From contig JAYPBC010000042.1 in assembly GCA_038124025.1 (NCBI GenBank), positions 1 to 13,833 of the forward strand: a stretch of DNA of 13,833 nt, written 5' to 3'. Under the pieces are notes generated by a model, which made no database searches, had not been told where the DNA came from, and saw only the letters and a program-made list of their open reading frames with translations. This DNA is from UBA1275 sp038124025. GTDB lineage: Bacteria; Bacteroidota; Rhodothermia; Balneolales; Balneolaceae. The position numbers and the translations under genes were made by a program. This document shows positions 7,031 through 13,594 of the stretch, piece after piece (the first letter of the stretch is position 1; each line of letters opens with the position of its first letter).

Positions 7031-7260
7031 AAAAACCCTTCAACTTTTCAGGGTTGAAGGGTACTAACCAAATAATAGGAGGTATGTCAATTAGAGCAAA
7101 CCAGCAAAGCGTGCTACTAATCGACCACAGTCAACGACTGCAATAACGATGGAGATACTAAGTTGGAAAAAACTCCTTAACTTTTTCCCAGCTATCTGAA
7201 TGTATCACTATCTATGTAACTAAATGCACAGGTTGGGGTTAATCGTTCCCAAAATCTGAA
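7030..7260 (-). ncRNA. Candidate small RNA or structured long 3' UTR
   Basis: The 336-bp gap 7031-7366 between converging genes holds no convincing ORF. Read on the minus strand, it contains a GGAAAAA/TTTTTCC hairpin (7165-7171 with 7182-7188), which competes with an alternative AAGTT-GGA/TCC-AACTT pairing in the same stretch. A CAGTC/GACTG stem-loop lies at about 7129-7141. An apparently unpaired run containing CCTCCT (complement of 7077-7082) comes just before the strong terminator at 7036-7061. A CCUCCU run next to a terminator is seen in small RNAs that pair with ribosome-binding sites. No promoter could be identified and the 5' end is a guess. I do not recognise a known RNA family. A long 3' UTR of the pnt/PPIase transcript is the main alternative. 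Confidence 0.3.
7036..7061 (-). terminator. Rho-independent terminator with T7 tract (minus strand)
   Basis: CCCTTCAAC (7036-7044) pairs perfectly with GTTGAAGGG (7053-7061) around an 8-base loop. Read on the minus strand, the stem is followed by seven Ts (complement of 7029-7035), so the terminator works leftward. On the plus strand no T run follows, so it would be at most weak for the MFS gene, although it may still protect that mRNA's 3' end. It lies about 305 bp beyond the PPIase stop, leaving either a long 3' untranslated region or a separate RNA before it. Confidence 0.8.
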
Positions 7261-7329
7261 ATAAAAAATAAGATTTCATCTTTGAAGAATATTTGGGTCG
7301 ACATCAAATTCCATTTATTGTGTCATATC

Positions 7330-7345
7330 ACCGAATGTATTCGGT
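7330..7345. other. Perfect 7-bp hairpin downstream of the PPIase gene
   Basis: ACCGAAT-GT-ATTCGGT is a perfect inverted repeat, effectively a 6-bp stem with a TGTA loop. It starts 21 bases past the PPIase stop on the minus strand, where no T run follows it. On the plus strand it is followed by CTTTT, so it could be a weak terminator for rightward transcripts from the MFS gene. Confidence 0.35.
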
Positions 7346-7366
7346 CTTTTGAAAACAGAATGAGTA

Positions 7367-7852
7367 CTAATTCGTTTGAAAAAGTACTATTTCAAACTCT
7401 AGGGAGGCATTTGGGGGAATATCTGATCCAATGCCGTTTGCTCCATACGCATAAACGGAAGGAATATACAGGGTGATCCTTCCCCCCTCTTTAATTAGTG
7501 GAATTCCAATCTGCCAACCTGTTATTAAATTTTGAAGAGGAAAGTTTATTGGCGTAGAACGACTATCGAATATATTCCCATTCAATGTTTTACCCTCATA
7601 ACTCACTGAAACATTGGAACAATAATTGGGCCTATCACCCTCACCACTCCGTTTTATTACATAGCGTAAGCCAGAAGGATGGGTCTGTGCTTCTATTTCA
7701 TTGGCTGCTAAATATGCGTCAATAGTCTCAATATCCTGAGCTAGCTGATCTTGATTGACTGCTAGATTTGGTTCTAGTGAGCATTCATCCTTGGAGCACC
7801 CGAGCCATAAGACAACTACGAAGGTAAAAATTAGATAGAGCTTATACTTCAT
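7367..7852 (-). CDS. FKBP-type peptidyl-prolyl isomerase lipoprotein
   Basis: The protein has 161 residues. A short SPII signal (hydrophobic 5-17, lipobox WLGC with C19) implies a lipidated envelope protein. A helical linker of about 40 residues precedes one FKBP domain at about 61-160. Domain motifs are VSVSYEGKTLNGNIFDSR (81-98), LITGWQIGIPLIKEGG (109-124), YIPSVYAYG (129-137) and IPPNASLEFEIVLF (145-158). The usual FKBP pocket residues are present: Y85, F95, D96, W113, Y134 and the closing Phe. It should therefore be an active isomerase helping proteins fold outside the cytoplasm. It starts 11 bp inside the end of pntB, so it is translated from the transhydrogenase mRNA. The functional reason for that link is not evident. 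Confidence 0.9.
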   Translation of the reverse strand: MKYKLYLIFTFVVVLWLGCSKDECSLEPNLAVNQDQLAQDIETIDAYLAANEIEAQTHPSGLRYVIKRSGEGDRPNYCSNVSVSYEGKTLNGNIFDSRSTPINFPLQNLITGWQIGIPLIKEGGRITLYIPSVYAYGANGIGSDIPPNASLEFEIVLFQTN

Positions 7853-9260
7853 TCAATGCTTCGTTGAGTTCTTGCAAGCTTTTTTTAGCGTCGCCAAAGA
7901 ACATTTGGTTCTTTTCAGCATAGAATAAAGGATTATCTATTCCGGCATATCCGACACTTAGTGAACGCTTGAAAACCACTGTTCTCTTGGCTTCGTCTAC
8001 ATTAAGAATAGGCATCCCATAAATAGGTCCAGTTGGGTCTGTTTTGGCTAGAGGATTAACCACATCATTTGCTCCTATGATTAACACCACATCGGTGGTG
8101 GCAAATTCTGGATTTATTTCATCCATGTCTTTCAAAAGATCATAAGGAACATCGGCTTCAGCTAATAGAACATTCATGTGCCCGGGCATACGACCCGCTA
8201 CTGGATGAATTCCATATTTGACTTGAACTCCCCTAGATTCGAGTTTAGTGGCTACTTCTTTTACAATATGTTGTGCTTGAGCGACAGCAAGACCATAACC
8301 AGGAACAATTACCACCTTAGAGGCATAAGCAACTTGAATAGCTAAATCCTCGGCAGAAGTTTCACGAACGGTTTTGTCACCGTCACCACTAGCTCCAGGG
8401 CCGCCTGCGGAAGCGCCAAAACTACCAAAAATAACATTGACTAAGCTACGATTCATAGCTTTACACATGATATTAGTGAGAATAAGACCAGCAGCTCCAA
8501 CCAATGCACCTGAGACAATCAACAAATTATTCTGCAATACAAAACCAGCCATGGCTGCCGCAATGCCCGAATACGAGTTAAGAAGGGAGATAACTACTGG
8601 CATATCGGCTCCACCAATTGGGATTACAGAAGTCACACCAATTAAAAGTGAAACTCCAAGGATGACCCAAAATAAAGTGGGGTTGGTGGGATCGTAGGCG
8701 AAAAATCCAATGAGGCCTAAGGTGGCAATCATCGCCCCTATATTTATTACATTTAATCCAGGAAAAGTAATCGCATTACCAGAAATAAAACCACTTAACT
8801 TTCCAAAGGCAATAAAACTACCCGTAAAGGTCAGAGCTCCAATTAATACGCTAAGCCCTATGGAGACCAAGCCGGTGGTATCAAAGCTAAGTATGTCTGG
8901 ATTCCTAGCTAACTCTCCCCAAGCTACGAGTGCCGAGGCGGCCCCACCAAAGCCATTGAATACCGCAACTAGTTCCGGCATAGCAGTCATTTGTACTTTT
9001 TTAGCCAGTACTAAACCTATAAGTCCGCCAATTATTACTCCGCCAACAATAAGCTCGAATTCAACAATATTTTGATCAAATAAGGTTACGAGCACACCAA
9101 TCATCATCCCGATGGCGGCAAATTGATTTCCCCTTCTTGCGGTACCAGGAGAATTTAATAGTTTTACTCCACGAATAAAAAAGCCTGTAGCGACCAAATA
9201 TAATAATTGAATGGCATCTGGCAGCCAGTTAAGGATAGTGTCAGGTAGGAATGCGCTCAT
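7842..9260 (-). CDS. pntB: Proton-translocating NAD(P) transhydrogenase subunit beta
   Basis: This inner-membrane subunit couples proton entry to hydride transfer from NADH to NADP+. Its 472 residues are close to the E. coli length. The membrane domain (about 15-280) retains AKKVQMTAMPELVAV (86-100), FTGSFIAFGKLSG (145-157), IGGADMPVVISLLNSYSG (215-232) and IMCKAMNRS. The NADP(H)-binding dIII (about 300-472) has GYGLAVAQAQ (321-330), AGRMPGHMNVLLAEA (355-369), IIGANDVVNP (394-403) and KRSLSVGYAG (431-440). Oddity: the E. coli proton-channel His91 is replaced by N102 (FNGFGG against LHSFVG), while the partners Ser139 and Asn222 are kept (S148, N228). It overlaps pntAB by 4 bp and the PPIase gene by 11 bp. 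Confidence 0.96.
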   Translation of the reverse strand: MSAFLPDTILNWLPDAIQLLYLVATGFFIRGVKLLNSPGTARRGNQFAAIGMMIGVLVTLFDQNIVEFELIVGGVIIGGLIGLVLAKKVQMTAMPELVAVFNGFGGAASALVAWGELARNPDILSFDTTGLVSIGLSVLIGALTFTGSFIAFGKLSGFISGNAITFPGLNVINIGAMIATLGLIGFFAYDPTNPTLFWVILGVSLLIGVTSVIPIGGADMPVVISLLNSYSGIAAAMAGFVLQNNLLIVSGALVGAAGLILTNIMCKAMNRSLVNVIFGSFGASAGGPGASGDGDKTVRETSAEDLAIQVAYASKVVIVPGYGLAVAQAQHIVKEVATKLESRGVQVKYGIHPVAGRMPGHMNVLLAEADVPYDLLKDMDEINPEFATTDVVLIIGANDVVNPLAKTDPTGPIYGMPILNVDEAKRTVVFKRSLSVGYAGIDNPLFYAEKNQMFFGDAKKSLQELNEALNEV

Positions 9261-9550
9261 TTCTCATCCTCCTTTTTCTTAAACATTTCTAGCATACGAT
9301 CGGTGACCATAAAACCACCAACCACATTAATTGTAGCTAGGATGATGGCTGCGAAACCAATCCACTTTCCAAGTGGGTTACCTAAGCTACCTGCTACGAT
9401 TAAAGCTCCCACTATGGTGATCCCAGAAATAGCATTGGCACCGCTCATTAGGGGTGTGTGAAGGGTAGGTGGTACCTTAGATATAAGCTCAAAACCAATA
9501 AAACTGGCCAAAGCAAAAATAAATAGTAATAGTGTTAAATCGACTTCCAT
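9257..9550 (-). CDS. pntAB: NAD(P) transhydrogenase subunit alpha, membrane part (alpha-2)
   Basis: This is a 97-residue protein with three membrane helices (about 5-22, 38-54, 62-83), equal to the C-terminal membrane domain of E. coli PntA, encoded here as a separate gene. The family signature VPPTLHTPLMSGANAISGI spans 26-44. The residue after NAI is Ser (S42), as in E. coli; Thermus-type enzymes carry a His there. The tail is short and charged (KKKEDEK). ATGA overlap with pntB (9257-9260) and a 19-bp gap after pntAA show a single operon. Confidence 0.95.
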   Translation of the reverse strand: MEVDLTLLLFIFALASFIGFELISKVPPTLHTPLMSGANAISGITIVGALIVAGSLGNPLGKWIGFAAIILATINVVGGFMVTDRMLEMFKKKEDEK

Positions 9551-9569
9551 AGTATCTAATTAGGAGTAA

Positions 9570-10697
9570 TTAATTTGTTTGCAATAAAGGAGAGATAATT
9601 TCTCCGTCCTTAGTAATGGTGGTATTTAAGATTATTTCGTCGTCCAAATCGAAAACTAACTCACCTTCTTTGATCAATAATTTGAGCAATGCCATCATAT
9701 TTTTTGCATATAGTAAACTGGCATGAGACGAAAGTTGACTTGGGATATTGATCGGCCCCACTATTTTAACTCCATGCTTTATTACCGTTTTACCGGCCTC
9801 GGTTAGGGCACAATTCCCCCCATTTTCAGCAGCTAGATCGATAATAACAGAACCAGCCTGCATATCTGATACCATCTCTTCGGTAACGAGTAGGGGTGCG
9901 GGTTTACCTGGGATGAGTGCTGTGGTAATGACTACATCAGATTTTATTACATGCTCATGCATGACCTGGCGTTGGCGCTCTTGAGCATCCTTCGATAATT
10001 CTTTAGCATACCCGCCCTTGGTTTCAGTATTATCTTCTTCTAAGGGAACTTCGACAAAACTGGCACCTAAACTTTCTACCTGTTCTTTTACCGCCGGCCG
10101 AACATCATAAGCCTCTACAACAGCACCCAATTTTCGGCAGGTTGCAATCGCTTGTAGTCCCGCTACACCCGCTCCCATAATCAGCGCTTTAGATGGTGGA
10201 ATAGTACCTGCAGCGGTCATCATCATTGGAAAATACTTGTCCAATTCTGCAGCGGCCATCAATGCGGCTTTATACCCAGCAATAGAACTCATGGAGGATA
10301 AAGCATCCATATTTTGAGCTCTGGATATCCTTGGTATAGCATCCATTCCAAGTGTAGTGATGCCTAAATTTTTGAGTTTTTCGACCAATTCTGGATGTTG
10401 AAGTGCCCATAGAAAACAAATGAGCGTACTGCCTTTTTTCATTTGGCTTATCTCATCATCTGATGGGGTTTGAACAGCTAATAGTAAATCGGCTTTAGAA
10501 AATACATCCTTCCGATTCGTAGCAATAGTAGCACCGGCATCTGTGTAATCTTGATCTAAGAAATTAGAAGCCTCACCGGCTCCCTTTTCAATTAGCACTC
10601 TATGCTCATTTTTGATCAACTGACTAACGGCTGCCGGAGATAAAGCGACTCTTTTTTCATGAGTAGCTGTTTCTTTTGGTACTGCAATTTGTAACAT
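9570..10697 (-). CDS. pntAA: NAD(P) transhydrogenase subunit alpha, NAD-binding part (alpha-1)
   Basis: This 375-residue soluble dI subunit, an alanine dehydrogenase/PNT-family protein, binds NAD(H) at the cytoplasmic face. The N-terminal domain starts IAVPKETATHEKRVALSP (4-21). RAQNMD (126-131) supplies the conserved Arg, Gln and Asp of the hydride-transfer site. The Rossmann motif is MGAGVAGLQAIATCRKLGA (174-192), with the NAD-selective Asp at D198 (YDVRP). VVITTALIPGKPAP is also typical. The protein ends after dI, so the membrane part is separate, as in many non-enteric bacteria. The ATG at 10695-10697 has a good GGAG site six bases upstream. It is the first gene of pntAA-pntAB-pntB-PPIase; 10698-10978 is the shared divergent leader. 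Confidence 0.96.
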   Translation of the reverse strand: MLQIAVPKETATHEKRVALSPAAVSQLIKNEHRVLIEKGAGEASNFLDQDYTDAGATIATNRKDVFSKADLLLAVQTPSDDEISQMKKGSTLICFLWALQHPELVEKLKNLGITTLGMDAIPRISRAQNMDALSSMSSIAGYKAALMAAAELDKYFPMMMTAAGTIPPSKALIMGAGVAGLQAIATCRKLGAVVEAYDVRPAVKEQVESLGASFVEVPLEEDNTETKGGYAKELSKDAQERQRQVMHEHVIKSDVVITTALIPGKPAPLLVTEEMVSDMQAGSVIIDLAAENGGNCALTEAGKTVIKHGVKIVGPINIPSQLSSHASLLYAKNMMALLKLLIKEGELVFDLDDEIILNTTITKDGEIISPLLQTN

Positions 10698-10865
10698 ATT
10701 TCTCCGTATTTATTCAGCTTAACATAATAATCAAATGCAACGTTTAGATAAACTGAGGTGGGAGCGCTTTTTTATATAGACTTTTGAGCATAGCTATTTT
10801 TAGGCCGAACATTCAGCGCATGAGCCCGTATAATGATAGAAACCTTAGAATAGGCATGGAATAAA

Positions 10866-10897
10866 TTTGAAAATAGCCGATGCGAACCCTATTATTG
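10866..10897 (+). promoter_or_regulatory. Candidate Bacteroidota-type promoter for the lipoprotein gene
   Basis: TTTG (10866-10869), a 20-base spacer and TATTATTG (10890-10897) match the TTTG-N19/20-TAnnTTTG form at all but one base. It would give a leader of about 75 bases before the ATG at 10979. The rest of 10698-10978 shows no convincing gene. Confidence 0.4.
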
Positions 10898-10978
10898 TAG
10901 TGTGTTGTAAAGTAATGATGGTATGGTACGATAAGAAGTAGTAAAAACCCGAAGCAGTAGAAGACATAAGCTAATCGC

Positions 10979-11806
10979 ATGAAGTTTTTGAAGACAAATT
11001 GTTTATCCGGTGTACTCATAACAATAACGCTATTTATGTTAGTGTTGAGTTGTGATGCTATAGATGTCACCGATCCTAATTTCAACGATCAGAATATTGG
11101 AGTTTGGGAAGATTGGACGGGGGGAAACAATTATACGTATATCGAAATTACCAGTTCAGAGGTCAGCTTCTATTATTTTGATGGGTTTTATCGCTGCAGT
11201 GATATTAAGCGTTACTCTATTCAAGATATACAAGCCAATGGAGTGTATACCCTCCAGCCATTGGACCAAAGTGCCGGTACTCAATCCATCACTATGGGTT
11301 TCTCAAGGAATGATCGCTGGCTGCATGTGCGAGATTTAAGCCTCAGTAATTCAAGTGTCGGTACACAAGAGGAAAGTTCAGAGGAAGTCAATGAGGTTGA
11401 GACTCAGATATTTAATGCAAGTTCTAAAGACCTAACTGAATTGGAGGCTCCCTGTGGAAGCTATCCATTTATGGGAGTATGGGAGCAAAAGTTAAGTGAT
11501 GAGGTGACCGGTTATTTACACATCACTGAAGAAATAATCGAAGTCATTGCTTATTTAGTGCCACAAAGTTGCTTCAGTGTAATTACACTTAACATCGAGT
11601 CTATTACAGAAGTTCAACAGGCCTATGAATTGGTGGTTAAAGAAGAGGGGGATGCTACAGGAGAAACCCAGGAGTTGTTAGAGTTTTTCGTATTACCTGA
11701 TTATTTGTTACTCAAGCGAATTGAAAATGGATTTACTATAACTGAGACATATACCCCATCGAATTTAGATGTTTCTGGGGGCCTGAACGCCTGTTCAAAC
11801 CCTTAG
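10979..11806 (+). CDS. Lipoprotein with two tandem copies of an unrecognised beta-rich domain
   Basis: The protein has 275 residues. A signal peptide with hydrophobic core 11-22 ends in lipobox LVLSC (C25), so it is an envelope lipoprotein, with Asp at +2. After an Asp/Asn-rich linker, two units begin with the same GVWE tetrapeptide at 41 and 166. Each then has an aromatic/beta strand with an IT pair (Y54-IEIT, Y179-LHIT), and a Cys exactly 32 residues on (C73 and C198). Each continues through an I-x-x-I strand and a Y-x-L strand (Y90, Y216) to a W/L-rich end. An acidic Ser/Glu/Asn linker at about 122-155 separates them. The unit resembles a small lipocalin-like barrel, but I assign no family. 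C159 and C272 are additional cysteines. Function is unknown and no neighbouring gene hints at one. Confidence 0.75.
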   Translation: MKFLKTNCLSGVLITITLFMLVLSCDAIDVTDPNFNDQNIGVWEDWTGGNNYTYIEITSSEVSFYYFDGFYRCSDIKRYSIQDIQANGVYTLQPLDQSAGTQSITMGFSRNDRWLHVRDLSLSNSSVGTQEESSEEVNEVETQIFNASSKDLTELEAPCGSYPFMGVWEQKLSDEVTGYLHITEEIIEVIAYLVPQSCFSVITLNIESITEVQQAYELVVKEEGDATGETQELLEFFVLPDYLLLKRIENGFTITETYTPSNLDVSGGLNACSNP

Positions 11807-11832
11807 TCCTACGCTCCTTTTATGTCTGCCTA

Positions 11833-11860
11833 TTGACAATTCCTATCAAGATTATAGATA
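11833..11860 (+). promoter_or_regulatory. Weak candidate promoter for trxB
   Basis: A perfect TTGACA occurs at 11833-11838, followed after 16 bases by TAGATA (11855-11860). The second box is poor, so this is only a suggestion. It lies about 70 bases before the trxB start in the 122-bp gap after the lipoprotein gene. Confidence 0.25.
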
Positions 11861-11928
11861 GAAAGAACGGGCAGTTATTCATAGAATCTGTATCTTAGTC
11901 TATAGTAAAAATATAGTTGGAGAATAAG

Positions 11929-12879
11929 ATGGAAGATATAGAAGGAAAGACATTCAAAGTTGTTGTGATGGGTAGCGGTCCAGCTGGACTGACAGCCGCT
12001 TTATACGCCGCTCGTGCAGATCTAAGTCCCATAGTGTTTGAAGGACCCGAGCCCGGCGGGCAGTTAATGACGACTACCGACGTAGAAAACTTCCCTGGCT
12101 ACCCTAACGGTGTTATGGGACCCCAAATGATGCAGGACTTCCGTGAACAAGCCACTAAGTTTGGGGCTGATTGTCGCTATGGTTTTGTTACCGACATAGA
12201 CTTCAGTGAGCAGCCTTATTCACTTATTATAGACGAGAAAGTGCAGATTAAAACACATGCACTTATCATCTCCACCGGCGCATCAGCAATGTGGTTGGGA
12301 ATTGAAAGTGAGACACGTTTGAGAGGTAAAGGAGTATCCGCCTGCGCTACCTGCGATGGTGCTTTTTTCCGAAACGAACATGTGGCCATTGTAGGTGGTG
12401 GAGATACAGCCATGGAAGAAGCTACCTTTTTAACCAAATTTGCTAGCAAAGTAACGGTGATTCACCGGCGCGATGAGCTACGCGCATCCAAGGCAATGCA
12501 GGCTCGTGCATTCGCCAATGACAAGATAGAATTTATATGGGATAGCGAAGTGGCAGAAGTTTTAGGAGATCAAGTGGTTCAAGGAGTTACCGTCAAAAAC
12601 CGAAAAAGCGGTGAATTAAGCACATTGGAAGATGTAACTGGATTATTTGTTGCTATCGGCCACCGCCCCAATACCGAGCTTTTCAAGGGTATATTAACCA
12701 TGGATGAGGTCGGGTACATTCAGACCAAGGCCCAGACGACAAAAACTGATTTACCTGGCATATTTGCATGTGGTGATGCGATGGATTCAGTGTACCGTCA
12801 AGCCGTTACAGCTGCTGGCACCGGGTGTAAAGCAGCACTAGATGCTGAGCATTATCTTACCGATAAAGACCTGGTTTAG
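11929..12879 (+). CDS. trxB: Thioredoxin reductase (NADPH, FAD)
   Basis: This cytoplasmic flavoenzyme passes electrons from NADPH to thioredoxin. Its 316 residues match the low-molecular-weight bacterial type. FAD-binding GSGPAG is at 15-20 and the PGGQLM loop at 42-47. The redox disulfide CATC (C139, C142) is followed by D143. The NADPH domain has GGGDTAMEEA (156-165) and the 2'-phosphate-binding HRRDELRAS (179-187). IFACGDAMD (278-286) closes the FAD site. The ATG at 11929 is preferred over an in-frame TTG at 11917 because TTGGAG at 11917-11922 is itself the ribosome-binding site. It stands alone, with no thioredoxin gene beside it, and converges on the DUF4342-like gene. Confidence 0.96.
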   Translation: MEDIEGKTFKVVVMGSGPAGLTAALYAARADLSPIVFEGPEPGGQLMTTTDVENFPGYPNGVMGPQMMQDFREQATKFGADCRYGFVTDIDFSEQPYSLIIDEKVQIKTHALIISTGASAMWLGIESETRLRGKGVSACATCDGAFFRNEHVAIVGGGDTAMEEATFLTKFASKVTVIHRRDELRASKAMQARAFANDKIEFIWDSEVAEVLGDQVVQGVTVKNRKSGELSTLEDVTGLFVAIGHRPNTELFKGILTMDEVGYIQTKAQTTKTDLPGIFACGDAMDSVYRQAVTAAGTGCKAALDAEHYLTDKDLV

Positions 12880-12912
12880 CTTTAAAACACCTCGGGTCAT
12901 ATAACCAATGGG

Positions 12913-13338
12913 TTATTTCCCAACGGTTTTTTCGGAGTCCTTTCGGGTCGATGTATCCTCATCTTCGTCTAAGATTTCAATGATCTCGGCTTCGTCACTA
13001 TCCTTAGTGTCCTGTTTAGCTTCCTCACTATTTCCATGTACTTCAGGCTCATGATCATGGGTTGATACTTCCCTTTCGACAAGTATTTGATAATCATTGA
13101 TAAACATGGCAAACATTCCAATAGCGGAAACCACGGGTGCCATGGCTCCAACCAAAGCTGCTCCACCGACTCCAAAGGCAAGTTGGGTTTGAAAAACCAC
13201 TTCTCCTTCCTTGTTTTTAATAATTAACCGACGAGCGGAACCTTCTTCTATGAAGTTGCGAATGCCATTCAAAACTTCTTTTACGCCGCCTTGGATTTCT
13301 TCGTATATACGCTTGGCTTCTTTCTTTGTGTCTTTCAT
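12913..13338 (-). CDS. DUF4342-like protein with acidic C-terminal tail
   Basis: The protein has 141 residues. An amphipathic charged helix (1-32) is followed by RRLIIKNKEGEVVFQTQLAFG (36-56), then a hydrophobic Gly/Ala stretch (about 53-82, probably one or two short membrane-active helices), then YQILVER (83-89). This order matches DUF4342, a domain of unknown function in which R-x-x-I-x-x-x-E/D-G precedes a hydrophobic hairpin. From about 90 on, the tail is strongly acidic, with many Asp and Glu, and lacks predicted structure. The ATG at 13336-13338 is the only reasonable start. It converges on trxB with a 33-bp gap. Confidence 0.75.
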   Translation of the reverse strand: MKDTKKEAKRIYEEIQGGVKEVLNGIRNFIEEGSARRLIIKNKEGEVVFQTQLAFGVGGAALVGAMAPVVSAIGMFAMFINDYQILVEREVSTHDHEPEVHGNSEEAKQDTKDSDEAEIIEILDEDEDTSTRKDSEKTVGK

Positions 13339-13594
13339 GGTTATGTTGCTAATGGGTTATCAGTACTTGGGTTTATTGTGAAAATTATCCAAATCAACAC
13401 TGTCTTGTTTATGAGTGTAAGGATAACGGGCACCTTTACTCTTTTGTGTAGAGCTGCATAGAGCAAGATCGGATCGATGTCACATTTCATATTGATCACA
13501 GCCTATGTGAACCTACCAACTATAATCTGATTACGACTAAGATTCTTGCATTAGAAAATCTAGTCTGCCATATCCAAATTATATCCATTTTACG
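13339..13594. other. 256-bp divergent gap between the DUF4342-like gene and the yifB-like gene
   Basis: No ORF or RNA gene was recognised here. It contains the palindrome TCACA-GCCTA-TGTGA (13496-13510), a possible regulator site. A weak sigma70-like pair for the rightward gene is TTGCAT (13546-13551) and CATATC (13569-13574), 17 bases apart. Both are tentative. Confidence 0.3.

Noticed and set aside
7084..7146. 20-codon plus-strand ORF directly after AGGAGG (7077-7082)
   Set aside because: The ATG starts one base after the AGGAGG, too close for initiation, and the peptide has no recognisable features. The same bases read on the minus strand are better explained as the CCUCCU run of a possible RNA.
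7282..7476. Plus-strand 64-codon ORF
   Set aside because: It runs antisense into the FKBP gene and has no coding character.
8374..9075. Two long plus-strand ORFs inside pntB
   Set aside because: They are antisense shadows with Pro/Ile/Thr-rich low-complexity translations, typical of the complement of a membrane-protein gene.
10813..11085. Minus-strand 90-codon ORF; an internal Met at 10978-10980 gives a 55-residue hydrophobic peptide just upstream of pntAA
   Set aside because: It overlaps the signal peptide region of the well-supported plus-strand lipoprotein, lacks a ribosome site and a recognisable domain, and covers the putative lipoprotein promoter.
12901..12916. ATAACC-AATG-GGTTAT hairpin between trxB and the DUF4342-like gene
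   Set aside because: The stem is only six mostly A/T pairs, has no T tract on either side, and overlaps the last codons of the minus-strand gene; it is not convincing as a terminator.
12907..13360. Direct repeat AATGGGTTAT at 12907-12916 and 13351-13360 flanking the DUF4342-like gene
   Set aside because: Ten bases of identity without terminal structure or target duplication is likely chance; there is no sign of a mobile element.
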